Positions 17,302 through 26,318 of a DNA stretch of 46,465 bases are shown here, piece after piece (within the stretch, counting starts at the first letter, position 1; each line of letters begins with the position of its first letter). The stretch is from JAUVKA01 sp964465145 (GTDB lineage Bacteria; Bacteroidota; Bacteroidia; Bacteroidales; UBA12481). The notes beneath the pieces are model-generated. The model was not told where the DNA came from, made no database searches, and worked only from the letters and a program-made list of their open reading frames with translations. Location: the NCBI GenBank assembly GCA_964465145.1, contig CAYXJR010000031.1, positions 1-46,465 of the forward strand, written 5' to 3'. The translations under genes and the position numbers were made by a program.

Positions 17302-20300
17302 ATGTCCAGGAAATACGACCTATATCTAAAAGGTATTCTACGTTCGACCCGTTTCCTTTGGTTGGCTTTCGCCTTATTGGTGGGAGCCATACTGACTGAA
17401 AATAGTGGTTCAGAGGATTTAGATCAGGGTATCAATGTTCGCCAAATCAGCAGGAAAGTGGATAGAGCCATGAGTTTGTTAAAGGCAGATATGGGTTCGA
17501 TTGAAGATTTATTAAAAGGATCGGATTTTGATTTCCTCATGAGGGAGAATGATGTTTATATCGAAGAATTAACCAGAAAAAAAGCACACTCCATCTTCAT
17601 TTTTGAACACGATTCCCTGGCTTTCTGGTCGGACAATGCCATGCCGGTGTTAAGTAGTTTCGATGCTAATAAATTCAGGGAAGGCTTATTCTATATGTCC
17701 AATACATGGGGGTTATGCCAAATAATTTCTCTTGAGGATTATGTGATGGTTGGTTTTGTTCGCCTTCAGAGGGACTATCCCTACGAAAACGAATTCCTTT
17801 CAAACGATTTTATTATGGGATCCGGACTGGCTACCAAATGTCTGGTTGTTGATTCTAATGATATTGGCGTTATTCCTATCAGGGATAAGGAGGGAAAGGA
17901 TTTATTTTTTTTGGTACCCGGTGTTTCCGAGGGTATTTATTCAGCCAAGGTTATAGTGGCCATCATTCTTTATATTTTATTCTTTTTATCGGTTATTCTG
18001 TTAATACAGGATCTATTTATTTTCGGATCAGAAAAGTGGAAAACTAATTGGTGGCTTATGGGTCTTGCTGCTGACCTTGTCCTGATTAGGTTGCTCATGA
18101 TTCAATTCAAATGGCCACGATTACTGTATGAAACTTCTTTTTTTACTCCATTTGAGAAGGGTGCATTTTTTTTCAATTCGGAGGGGGATATGATCCTTAC
18201 CGGGATTATTATTTTTCTTTTTGCCTTTCACTTTCGACGTATTTTCTCTCTTTATCCGGCCAATTTATTGGAGAAGGGGGCTTTAGTAAATCCACGGGTT
18301 ATCAATAGTTTTACTACAATTGGCTGGATATTTGTCCTGTTGGGTTTTTTCGGAATGACATGGCTTTTCGAGCATTTACTGAGGGAAAGGGAAAGTTTGA
18401 TAGAGGTATATAAGGTGTTGTCAATAAATATAATAAGTTTAACAGACCTGCTCTTTTTTATTATTATCCTTTCTGCTTTTTCCTTTTTTGTCCGGGCCAT
18501 AATATTTCAGATAGTACCTCATTACTCCCCTCCAAAGTTTGCTTTGATATTTTTTGTCAGCATGATAGTTGTGATAGTATTTACCCGTTTTTGGGGTTAT
18601 AATCCACAACCGCTGGGACTGGTGTTGTTATTAATACTTGTTGCAGTGTTCAGTTTTTCAGCTTTCCGGGGGCAATCCCGTTTGAGCCATTCCTTGTCAG
18701 TAATGGTTATTATTATAGGATCTATTTTTCTAATACAATTATTTTTCACTACCAATCAGGAAAAGGAATTCCTTATTAAAAGGCAATTACTGGATAACCT
18801 GGCCAACGAGCACGATGTTATAGCAGAAATGCTTTTGGAAGATATAGATAATAAAATAGTTATAGATCAGGAACTTAGTGAGCTTGTTTGTAATCCTACA
18901 GTTTCTGATACCACAATCCAATCATATCTTCAATCGAAATATTTTGGATTTTACTGGAATAGATATGACTTCCAGGCCAATATATGTGATTCCATCAATC
19001 TGGTCAGAATACTGCCTGAAAACCAGGAAGGATCATGCTTGATTTTCTTTGATGAACAGATCATACAAAAAGGAAGTGTTTTACCCGGGACAGGTTTTTA
19101 CTACATCGATAATTTTGATGGTCTTTTCAATTATAGGGGGAAATATCTTTTCTACAACGCGGATAGCAGCTACGTGTATCACCTTTTTATTTCGGTGGAT
19201 TCAAGGCTTATACCACAAGACCTTGGATATCCTGATTTGCTTATTTCGGGCAGGATAAATCGACAGGACAGCCTGATTCGGGATTATTCCTATGCCAAAT
19301 ACCAGGACGGTACCCTGGTAAGTAAAGCCGGTAATTATATCTACAGCACAAACTGTAAAAATTATCCGGAAGAAATTAATAGAATCGTTGCTTTTACGGA
19401 AGATAAGCATGAACATTTGATTTCCAAACTAAATTCGAGTCATACGATTATTCTTAGCAGCCCAAAGTTTAGATTATGGGACCATCTTGTGTCCTTCTCC
19501 TATGTTTTTGTGCTTTTATATACACTTTGGCTGCTTGTTTCATCAATGTATTATTTTCCTAAGCAGATGATGCGCCCGGAAAATGGACTTAAGCAGAAAA
19601 TTCAATTTGTTATGGTTGGTGTCCTTCTTGTTTCTTTTATTTTGATCGGTGGAGGTATGACATATTACATCATTGATCAATATAATAAAACTAACCGTAA
19701 TACTATTGCAGAAAAGACTCAATCTGTTTTGATTGAGGTCCGTCATAAATTGAATGAAGAGCAATCACTAACACCTCAATGGAGCGGTGAAGGTTATCCC
19801 TCTTTAAGAGATCTGTTAGTCAAATTTTCCTATGTATTTAATTCGGACATCAATTTATTCGATCCCCATGGAGAAATACTGGCCTCTTCAAGACCGGAAG
19901 TTTTTGACCGACAGCTGGTAGACCGAAGAATGGATCCAATGGCATTTCACGAACTGAATATACATAATCAAATGGAATTCATCCATTTTGAGCTAATAGG
20001 CAACATGAAATATTGGTCGGCATACGTTCCTTTTTATAATGCTTACGGCGAATTGGTTGCATACCTTAATCTCCCATATTTTGCAAAGCAATCAACTATA
20101 AGGCAGGAGATTTCCACTTTTATTGTGGCAATTCTTAATGCTTATTTTCTCCTGATTTTTCTGGCTGTTGTTTTGGCGGTTTTGCTTAGTGACCAGGTCA
20201 CTAAACCCCTTAGGTTGCTTCAAGAAAAATTTACCAAAATGGAGCTGGGTGGAATTAATGAAACTGTGGAATATAGAAGAGAAGATGAAATAGGCAGTTT

Positions 20301-21042
20301 GGTTAAATCCTACAACAGGATGGTAGAAGAATTGGAGGTTAGTGCAGATAAATTGGCTAAATCTGAAAGGGAAACAGCATGGAGGGAAATGGCTAAACAG
20401 GTTGCTCACGAGATAAAAAACCCCTTAACACCAATGAAGTTGAGTGTACAGCACCTCCGTAGGGCCTGGGACGATAAAGTTGAGGATTGGGAGGCCTATT
20501 TTGATCGTGTTAGCCAGACCTTTGTGGAACAGATCGATACCCTCTCAGCTATTGCCGATGAATTTGCTCAGTTTGCCAGGATGCCTCAGTCAAATCTGAA
20601 AGTAGTGGATTTGGTTCAAAGGGTTAAAAGAAGTATAGACTTATTTAAGCTTTCTGAAACAGGCAATATTGAGATATTGGGAATAGTTGATAGTGAAATT
20701 CATGTATTTATTGATGAGGAACAGTTGCAGCAGGTGTTTAATAATCTGTTAAAGAATTCTTTGCAATCAGTGCCTAAAACCCGCAAGCCCAAAATACTGG
20801 TTCATATTTGGCTTGAGGAAAATCAAGCCCTGGTGTCAGTAGAGGATAATGGAAGTGGTGTAAACCCAGAAATTAGTGAAAAGTTATTCCAGCCAAATTT
20901 TACAACGAAAACCAGCGGTATGGGTTTGGGGTTGGCTATCTCAAAAAGTATAATTGAAGGGGCAGGTGGTAAAATATGGTATCAAACCAGGCAGGATAAA
21001 GGCAGTACCTTCTTTATCAGCCTGCCTGTTTACAGTAGTTGA
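17302..21042 (+). CDS. Large polytopic sensor histidine kinase, NtrY-like
   Basis: Membrane sensor kinase of 1246 residues. One N-terminal helix (about 14-30) is followed by an extracytoplasmic region (about 31-210). Then comes a block of about eight helices up to residue 490, a second large extracytoplasmic region, two more helices (about 735-755 and 770-795), a third loop, and a last helix (about 939-965). HAMP (about 966-1018) leads to the dimerisation/phosphoacceptor domain with His1036 in VAHEIKNPLTPMKLSVQHLR. The HATPase domain has NNLLKN (about 1147), DNGSG (about 1182) and GMGLGLAIS. The H-box with NPLTPMKLS is the NtrY type. No response regulator gene is adjacent, so its partner is elsewhere. 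The ligand is unknown. Confidence 0.9.
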   Translation: MSRKYDLYLKGILRSTRFLWLAFALLVGAILTENSGSEDLDQGINVRQISRKVDRAMSLLKADMGSIEDLLKGSDFDFLMRENDVYIEELTRKKAHSIFIFEHDSLAFWSDNAMPVLSSFDANKFREGLFYMSNTWGLCQIISLEDYVMVGFVRLQRDYPYENEFLSNDFIMGSGLATKCLVVDSNDIGVIPIRDKEGKDLFFLVPGVSEGIYSAKVIVAIILYILFFLSVILLIQDLFIFGSEKWKTNWWLMGLAADLVLIRLLMIQFKWPRLLYETSFFTPFEKGAFFFNSEGDMILTGIIIFLFAFHFRRIFSLYPANLLEKGALVNPRVINSFTTIGWIFVLLGFFGMTWLFEHLLRERESLIEVYKVLSINIISLTDLLFFIIILSAFSFFVRAIIFQIVPHYSPPKFALIFFVSMIVVIVFTRFWGYNPQPLGLVLLLILVAVFSFSAFRGQSRLSHSLSVMVIIIGSIFLIQLFFTTNQEKEFLIKRQLLDNLANEHDVIAEMLLEDIDNKIVIDQELSELVCNPTVSDTTIQSYLQSKYFGFYWNRYDFQANICDSINLVRILPENQEGSCLIFFDEQIIQKGSVLPGTGFYYIDNFDGLFNYRGKYLFYNADSSYVYHLFISVDSRLIPQDLGYPDLLISGRINRQDSLIRDYSYAKYQDGTLVSKAGNYIYSTNCKNYPEEINRIVAFTEDKHEHLISKLNSSHTIILSSPKFRLWDHLVSFSYVFVLLYTLWLLVSSMYYFPKQMMRPENGLKQKIQFVMVGVLLVSFILIGGGMTYYIIDQYNKTNRNTIAEKTQSVLIEVRHKLNEEQSLTPQWSGEGYPSLRDLLVKFSYVFNSDINLFDPHGEILASSRPEVFDRQLVDRRMDPMAFHELNIHNQMEFIHFELIGNMKYWSAYVPFYNAYGELVAYLNLPYFAKQSTIRQEISTFIVAILNAYFLLIFLAVVLAVLLSDQVTKPLRLLQEKFTKMELGGINETVEYRREDEIGSLVKSYNRMVEELEVSADKLAKSERETAWREMAKQVAHEIKNPLTPMKLSVQHLRRAWDDKVEDWEAYFDRVSQTFVEQIDTLSAIADEFAQFARMPQSNLKVVDLVQRVKRSIDLFKLSETGNIEILGIVDSEIHVFIDEEQLQQVFNNLLKNSLQSVPKTRKPKILVHIWLEENQALVSVEDNGSGVNPEISEKLFQPNFTTKTSGMGLGLAISKSIIEGAGGKIWYQTRQDKGSTFFISLPVYSS

Positions 21043-21058
21043 CTGCATTAGTAATTGC

Positions 21059-21583
21059 TTATTGAAAAATGATTAATGAACTGGTGTCTGTATTACTGAA
21101 ATTAAAACTCCGGTCAACCAGTTTGAAATAGTATTTAAATTTCGTGAATTTCAGAGGGGCTAAGTCGCTGTATCCGTATTCAATTTCAACTGAAACGGTT
21201 GCAATAAGAGTTTTGTTCTGGCCCTCCGGGGTTAAATTTGGGATTCGATAATTCCTTGGAAATTGATTTTCTTCTACCTCAACAAACTCCTCTCCGATTT
21301 TTTCATATTCCTTGATAAAAAGGTTATAATAATAGGCACTGTCACGGCTGTAAGGGCCAATGGTATCTGTTTCATCCAAGCCAATATCACCATCCCCGTC
21401 AATGACCCTGAATTTTAAAGTAACATGCTTAATCTTATTCTCTAAAACATCGAGGGAATCCTTTACAATAACGTCTAAAAAACTGATTTGCGGCTCATTG
21501 GGGTATTGCTCAATTTTCCTGCATTGGGAAAAGAAAAATACCAGGAGGAGGATTACAAAAATATTATTCCAGACCTTTCTCAT
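21059..21583 (-). CDS. Hypothetical lipoprotein with a DGDGDIG motif
   Basis: I do not recognise a characterised family. 174 residues with a type II-like signal: a hydrophobic run (IFVILLLVFFF) ends at SQC, with Cys21 the likely lipidated residue, followed by RKIEQ. No large or aromatic residue would be expected just before a classical lipobox, but Bacteroidota lipoboxes are relaxed. The mature part contains FRVIDGDGDIGLDETDT, an Asp/Gly-rich loop that could bind calcium, in what looks like a single beta-sandwich domain. It starts 5 bp after der and is last in the rluB-era-der unit, so it is co-transcribed with ribosome-assembly GTPases. The stop is 16 bp from that of the convergent kinase gene. 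Confidence 0.7.
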   Translation of the reverse strand: MRKVWNNIFVILLLVFFFSQCRKIEQYPNEPQISFLDVIVKDSLDVLENKIKHVTLKFRVIDGDGDIGLDETDTIGPYSRDSAYYYNLFIKEYEKIGEEFVEVEENQFPRNYRIPNLTPEGQNKTLIATVSVEIEYGYSDLAPLKFTKFKYYFKLVDRSFNFSNTDTSSLIIFQ

Positions 21584-21588
21584 AGCTG

Positions 21589-22893
21589 TTATTTTTTTCT
21601 AAAATACAGTTGCAGGGGAACCCCTTTAAAATTGAAAGTTTCTCTGATACGATTCTCAAGGTACCTTTTGTAGGGATCTTTGATGTATTGAGGCAGGTTG
21701 CAAAAGAAAGCGAATACTGGTGTTGGGTTAGGAACCTGGCTGGCGTATTTTATTTTAACAAATTTTCCCTTTACAGCTGGTGGAGGGAAGGCTTTAATGG
21801 CTTCCTGGAGGAGGTCATTGAGCTTAGGTGTAGGAACCTTTTTTCGAAGGTTCTCATAGACTTCAACTGCAGCTTCCAGGGCTTTGAAAATTCTTTGTTT
21901 CGTTAGAGCACTAGTGAAAATAATGGGAACATCGGTAAAAGGGGCAATTCTGTTTTTAAGTTCCTCGGTAAAAGCTTTGGTGGTTTTATTATCTTTTTCA
22001 ACAAGGTCCCATTTGTTAACAAGGATAACGACTCCTTTATGGTTTTTTTGGATGACACTGAAAATGGATATATCCTGTGATTTAATCCCATCCTGAGCAT
22101 CAATCATCAGCAGGCTAACATCGGCGGATTCTATGGTTCTTATAGATCTCATTGTGGAATAGAATTCAACATTCTCTTTTACTTTGGCTTTTTTGCGCAG
22201 GCCTGCAGTATCCATCAGGTAAAAGTCAAGGCCAAATTTATTATAACGAGAGGGAACAGTATCACGGGTTGTCCCGGAAATGGGAGTAACAATATTCCTT
22301 TCCTCATCCAACAGGGCATTCACCAGGGAGGATTTCCCTACGTTCGGACGACCTACAATAGCAAATCTTGGAATATCCGGTTCTGTATCGTCCGAGCTAT
22401 CGGTAAATGTATCTACCAGATCATCAAGTAATTCGCCGGTCCCACTGCCACTAATGGATGATATTGGGTAAAGATTCCCCAGTCCTAATGAATGAAAAAC
22501 ATGAGAATCAATAATGCGTTCTGAATTATCTACCTTATTTACAACGACAAAAACGGGTTTTTTTGTTTTTCTCAACAATTTGGCCATTGAATCATCCAGG
22601 TCGGTAAGCCCGGCTTCGACGTCAACAACCAGAAGAATGCTTTGTGCTTCGTCGAGAGCCAAAATAACCTGCTTACGTATCTCTTCCTCGAAAATGTCCT
22701 CCGAATTACTAACATATCCGCCGGTGTCGATAATGGAAAATTCCTTTCCGTTCCATTCCGATTTCCCGTAATGCCTGTCGCGGGTTACCCCGCTGGACTC
22801 ATGTACAATCGCCTTACGTGATTCTGTTAATCGGTTAAAAAGGGTCGATTTCCCAACATTTGGCCTCCCTACTATAGCTACTATATTTCCCAT
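21589..22893 (-). CDS. der: Ribosome biogenesis GTPase Der (EngA)
   Basis: Double GTPase needed for 50S subunit maturation. 434 residues, normal length. The first G domain begins with IVAIVGRPNVGKSTLFN (4-20) and has DTGG and NKVD. The second begins with FAIVGRPNVGKSSLVN near 178 and has DTAGLRKKAKV and NKWD. The C-terminal KH-like domain ends with the family-typical FNFKGVPLQLYFRKK. It lies 32 bp after era and 5 bp before the lipoprotein gene on the same strand. Confidence 0.97.
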   Translation of the reverse strand: MGNIVAIVGRPNVGKSTLFNRLTESRKAIVHESSGVTRDRHYGKSEWNGKEFSIIDTGGYVSNSEDIFEEEIRKQVILALDEAQSILLVVDVEAGLTDLDDSMAKLLRKTKKPVFVVVNKVDNSERIIDSHVFHSLGLGNLYPISSISGSGTGELLDDLVDTFTDSSDDTEPDIPRFAIVGRPNVGKSSLVNALLDEERNIVTPISGTTRDTVPSRYNKFGLDFYLMDTAGLRKKAKVKENVEFYSTMRSIRTIESADVSLLMIDAQDGIKSQDISIFSVIQKNHKGVVILVNKWDLVEKDNKTTKAFTEELKNRIAPFTDVPIIFTSALTKQRIFKALEAAVEVYENLRKKVPTPKLNDLLQEAIKAFPPPAVKGKFVKIKYASQVPNPTPVFAFFCNLPQYIKDPYKRYLENRIRETFNFKGVPLQLYFRKK

Positions 22894-22925
22894 GTCAATT
22901 CTTTCTTTGTGATAAATTGCAAGCC

Positions 22926-23807
22926 TTATTGTTGGTATCCGAATGATTTAAGCATTCCTGGTTTATCCCGCCAGTCTTTTGAGACTTTTACAAATATTTC
23001 CAGGTGAATTTTTATTCCAAAAAATGCTTCAAGTTCTTTACGAGCTTCTGTTCCGGTTTTTTTTAAGGCAGCTCCTTTTTTCCCAATAATAATACCTTTC
23101 TGGGAATCCCTTTCTACATAGATAACTGTTTTGATTCGGATGATATTCTCACTGCGCACAAATTCTTCAACCTCAGGTTCAACCGCATAGGGTACCTCCT
23201 GCTGGTAATTCAAAAGGATTTTTTCCCTGATTATTTCGGTTACGAAAAAACGTTCAGATTTATCGGTCAGCTGGTCTTTATCAAAATAGGGAGGATTCTC
23301 TGGAATTAATTCCAATATCCTGGAAAGAATGTGATCCAGATTGAAATCGTGTTTAGCAGATGCTGGAAAAATCTCTGCCTGTGGCAGAAAATCCTTCCAC
23401 CTGGCAATCAATTCTTCTACCTTGCCCTGATTACTGAGGTCGATTTTATTTATTACAAGAAGAACGGGGATTCCTGTTTCCCTAACACTGACAAGGAAAT
23501 CTATGTTTTTGTCGAATTGTTCGATAACATCGGTCACATAAAGAAGAACATCTGCATCCACCAGGGCAGAACGAGAAAAACTAAGCATATATTTTTGCAA
23601 ATGATAGTTTGGTTTTATTACTCCCGGAGTGTCTGAATAAACAATTTGAAAGTCCTCCCCATTTACTATTCCCATTATTCTGTGCCTGGTCGTTTGAGAT
23701 TTGGAAGTAATAATTGAAATTTTCTCTCCCACCAGAGCATTCATCAGGGTTGACTTACCAACATTAGGGTTGCCTACGATATTGACAAATCCAGCTTTAT
23801 GTGCCAT
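22926..23807 (-). CDS. era: GTPase Era
   Basis: Essential GTPase that binds the 3' end of 16S rRNA and assists 30S maturation. 293 residues, normal length. G1 is GNPNVGKST (12-20), G3 DTPG, G4 NKID, and the C-terminal KH domain contains the RNA-contact loop IGKKGAALKKTGTEARKELE. The RxxxTTRHRI switch segment (SKSQTTRHRIMGI) is also typical. It sits 34 bp after the RluB-like gene and 32 bp before der. Confidence 0.97.
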   Translation of the reverse strand: MAHKAGFVNIVGNPNVGKSTLMNALVGEKISIITSKSQTTRHRIMGIVNGEDFQIVYSDTPGVIKPNYHLQKYMLSFSRSALVDADVLLYVTDVIEQFDKNIDFLVSVRETGIPVLLVINKIDLSNQGKVEELIARWKDFLPQAEIFPASAKHDFNLDHILSRILELIPENPPYFDKDQLTDKSERFFVTEIIREKILLNYQQEVPYAVEPEVEEFVRSENIIRIKTVIYVERDSQKGIIIGKKGAALKKTGTEARKELEAFFGIKIHLEIFVKVSKDWRDKPGMLKSFGYQQ

Positions 23808-23841
23808 TTTGTAAAGCTATTAATTTTGATCTTCTCTTGTA

Positions 23842-24600
23842 TTATTTATCGTATCGGTACATTTTCAGAAAACTAGCTTCTTTTTGACTCAGGTACCGGT
23901 ATTTCCCTCTGGGTAAGTTTTTTTTTGTCAGTCCGGCAAACATAACCCGGTCCAGTTTAGCGACTTCGTACCCTAAAAATTCAAAGCTTCTCCTAATAAT
24001 CCTGTTTCGTCCACTATGGATTTCAATCCCCAGTTCTTTCCGGTTATTCGGGTCGAGTAAGGAAATCTTATCCATTTTAAAAGAACCATCTTCAAGTTCA
24101 ATCCCATTAAGTAATTTGGCCAGGTCTTCATCTCTGATACCTTTGCCAAGCTTAACCTCATAAACCTTTTTTACCTGAAAGCGGGGATGCGTCAATTTGC
24201 TGGTTAATTCCCCATCATTGGTTAACAAAAGGACACCGGTAGTATTTCTGTCAAGCCTGCCAACAGGGAATATCCTCTCATTTCTTTCAGTCTTTATGAT
24301 ATCAAGAACGGTTAATCTACCTTCAGGATCATCGGTAGTTGTTATCACATCCTTTGGTTTATTTAGTAGTACGTATACTTTTTTCTCCCCTTGTACGGGG
24401 TGATTATCTACCATGACTTTAGCCTGGCTGAAAATTTTTGTCCCCAGTTCCTTGACTATTTTGTTGTTAACCTTCACTCTACCCGCCTTAATCAACTCAT
24501 CTGCCTCTCTCCTGGAGCAGACTCCGGAGGCGGCAATAAATTTATTTAGTCGGATTTCAACATCTTGTTTTTTGCTATGGGAAACTTGATTTTTACTCAT
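23842..24600 (-). CDS. Pseudouridine synthase, RluB/RsuA family
   Basis: Isomerises a specific rRNA uridine to pseudouridine; by resemblance the target is likely helix 80 of 23S rRNA (RluB-like), but this is not provable here. 252 residues. An S4 RNA-binding domain spans about 16-62 (RLNKFIAASGVCSRREADELI). The catalytic domain has Asp117 in FPVGRLDRNTTGVLLLTNDG, the RsuA-family signature. It ends with a short tail. First gene of the pseudouridine synthase-era-der-lipoprotein unit, all with ribosome-related roles apart from the last. Confidence 0.92.
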   Translation of the reverse strand: MSKNQVSHSKKQDVEIRLNKFIAASGVCSRREADELIKAGRVKVNNKIVKELGTKIFSQAKVMVDNHPVQGEKKVYVLLNKPKDVITTTDDPEGRLTVLDIIKTERNERIFPVGRLDRNTTGVLLLTNDGELTSKLTHPRFQVKKVYEVKLGKGIRDEDLAKLLNGIELEDGSFKMDKISLLDPNNRKELGIEIHSGRNRIIRRSFEFLGYEVAKLDRVMFAGLTKKNLPRGKYRYLSQKEASFLKMYRYDK

Positions 24601-24620
24601 ATTTATAAATAGTTTGGGTG

Positions 24621-24628
24621 CAAATTTC
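24621..24628 (-). promoter_or_regulatory. Candidate -7 box for the rluB-era-der unit
   Basis: The minus strand reads GAAATTTG, one mismatch from TAnnTTTG, 21 bp before the ATG at 24600. No good -33 element was seen. It lies in the 136-bp divergent gap shared with the phosphohexomutase gene. Confidence 0.28.
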
Positions 24629-24683
24629 CGAATTTTTCATCAATTGACTGCTATGAACCTATAAAACCATTCAATATAATTGA

Positions 24684-24714
24684 TTGATCTTCTTGAAAAA
24701 AATGATGAATTTTG
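24684..24714 (+). promoter_or_regulatory. Candidate promoter for the phosphohexomutase gene
   Basis: A TTG (24684-24686) and a -7-like GAATTTTG (24707-24714) are separated by 20 bp, near the Bacteroidota -33/-7 spacing. Transcription would start about 24721, which excludes an in-frame ATG at 24680 and supports the start at 24737. Confidence 0.38.
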
Positions 24715-24736
24715 CCAAACCAGCAATAAAGCTATC

Positions 24737-26152
24737 ATGAGTTTAATAAAATCGATATCAGGAATCAGGGGTACTATTGGGGGTTTTCCAGGCCAAGGCC
24801 TAACTCCGGTAGATATAGTGTCCTTCACTGCAGCCTATGGACAGTGGCTTGCCGAAGAAGCCGCCCCTCTGTCGGGTTACAAATATAGAGTTGTTGTAGG
24901 AAGGGATGCCCGGATATCAGGCCCCATGGTCGTTTCTCTCGTGTGTAATACGCTCCGATTATTCGGGATTGATATCATCGAACTTGGATTAGCTACTACC
25001 CCAACTGTTGAAATGGCAGTTATTAAAATGGGATTTGATGGTGGAATTATTCTATCAGCCAGTCATAATCCGGGAAATTGGAATGCTCTTAAACTGTTGA
25101 ATTCCAGAGGAGAATTTTTATCTGATAAGGATGGCATAAAGCTATTGGCCAGAGCGGAATCTGGTCAATTTTGCTTTGCAGAAATAGGTCAAATTGGTAC
25201 ATCAAGTGTTCAAGATTTCCTTGGTCCTCACATAGATTCTATCCTTGAGCTACCCTTGGTAAAAGTCCCTGAAATAAGGGCTGCAGGATTTAAGGTGGTT
25301 GTTGATGCAGTTAATTCGGTAGGAGGAATTGCTGTTCCAGCCCTCCTTGAAGCTCTGGGGGTAAAAGAGATTGTTTGTTTAAACTGTGATCCTAATGGTG
25401 AATTTGCTCATAACCCTGAGCCTATCCCAGAAAACCTGAAACAACTTTCCCAAATCGTAAAGGATTCCGGGGCAGACTTAGGGATAGCTGTTGACCCGGA
25501 TGTTGACCGTTTGGCATTTGTTTGTGAGGACGGTCAGATGTTCGGAGAAGAATATACATTGGTTGCCGCAGCTGATTATGTCCTTAGTCACCGTTCTGGC
25601 AACACCGTATCAAATTTATCCTCAAGCCGGGCCTTAAGAGATATTACATTGAATTATGGCGGTCAATATTTCGCGGCAGCAGTAGGAGAGGTCAATGTTG
25701 TGGAAAAAATGAAGGCAACAACTGCAATTATTGGAGGTGAAGGGAACGGAGGTGTGATCTATCCGGAATTGCATTATGGCCGGGATGCCATGGCAGGAGT
25801 GGCTCTAATATTGAGTCATTTAGCGATTAAAGGTATTAAAATGAGTGAATTGAGAGAACAGTATCCTGATTATTATATTTCTAAAAACAAGATTCAATTG
25901 ACTTCAGAATCTCAGCCGGATGACATCCTGGATTCCCTGGCTAAAATTTACGTGAATTTTAATCCAGATCTTTCAGATGGAGTAAAGATTGATTTTCCTG
26001 ATTCATGGGTTCATCTTCGAAAATCAAACACAGAACCTATTTTACGGATTTACGCTGAGGCAGGTTCAATTATTGAATCTAAGGAACTGGCAAAAAAAAT
26101 GATCAGTGAAATATTACAATTGATGCAATTAACTAAGAATAAATCCGTTTAA
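24737..26152 (+). CDS. glmM: Phosphoglucosamine mutase / phosphomannomutase (GlmM-like)
   Basis: Alpha-D-phosphohexomutase. The likely role is glucosamine-6-P to glucosamine-1-P for UDP-GlcNAc, peptidoglycan and LPS synthesis; phosphomannomutase activity is the alternative. 471 residues from the ATG at 24737, where the protein begins with the family's LIKSISGIRGTIGG. An ATG 57 bp upstream would add an unconserved extension. Catalytic Ser109 is in ILSASHNPGNW, the metal loop is VDPDVDRLAF, the sugar loop is GEGNGGVIYPE, and the phosphate loop is RKSNTEPILRIYAEA. It is transcribed alone, divergent from the rluB-era-der unit. Confidence 0.87.
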   Translation: MSLIKSISGIRGTIGGFPGQGLTPVDIVSFTAAYGQWLAEEAAPLSGYKYRVVVGRDARISGPMVVSLVCNTLRLFGIDIIELGLATTPTVEMAVIKMGFDGGIILSASHNPGNWNALKLLNSRGEFLSDKDGIKLLARAESGQFCFAEIGQIGTSSVQDFLGPHIDSILELPLVKVPEIRAAGFKVVVDAVNSVGGIAVPALLEALGVKEIVCLNCDPNGEFAHNPEPIPENLKQLSQIVKDSGADLGIAVDPDVDRLAFVCEDGQMFGEEYTLVAAADYVLSHRSGNTVSNLSSSRALRDITLNYGGQYFAAAVGEVNVVEKMKATTAIIGGEGNGGVIYPELHYGRDAMAGVALILSHLAIKGIKMSELREQYPDYYISKNKIQLTSESQPDDILDSLAKIYVNFNPDLSDGVKIDFPDSWVHLRKSNTEPILRIYAEAGSIIESKELAKKMISEILQLMQLTKNKSV

Positions 26153-26174
26153 AAAAAACGATATAAAAAGCCCT

Positions 26175-26198
26175 CAATCCCCTGTCTTTACGGGATTG
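26175..26198 (+). terminator. Possible terminator after the phosphohexomutase gene
   Basis: CAATCCC (26175-26181) pairs with GGGATTG (26192-26198) over a 10-nt loop, 22 bp after the stop codon. The sequence after it is AT-rich, but no solid T run follows, so termination would be weak. Confidence 0.45.
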
Positions 26199-26238
26199 TT
26201 AATAATTGTTAAATATTACTAATAATTCTTTTTTCCCT

Positions 26239-26276
26239 TCCGGATACACAGAGCTTGGGTTAAGTTTGTATCCGGA
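26239..26276 (+). promoter_or_regulatory. 10-bp perfect inverted repeat overlapping a -7 box, before the efflux operon
   Basis: TCCGGATACA (26239-26248) and TGTATCCGGA (26267-26276) form a perfect 10-bp inverted repeat with an 18-bp spacer, followed by TTTTT. The spacer and right arm contain TAAGTTTG (26261-26268), an exact TAnnTTTG -7 box that would drive the adaptor-permease-TolC operon starting at 26319. Two readings fit: an operator for a dimeric repressor covering the promoter, or a terminator/attenuator hairpin. The sequence alone does not decide. Confidence 0.5.
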
Positions 26277-26318
26277 TTTTTCCGGCCTTTATAGGTAAAT
26301 TATTTATCAAATCAGAAC

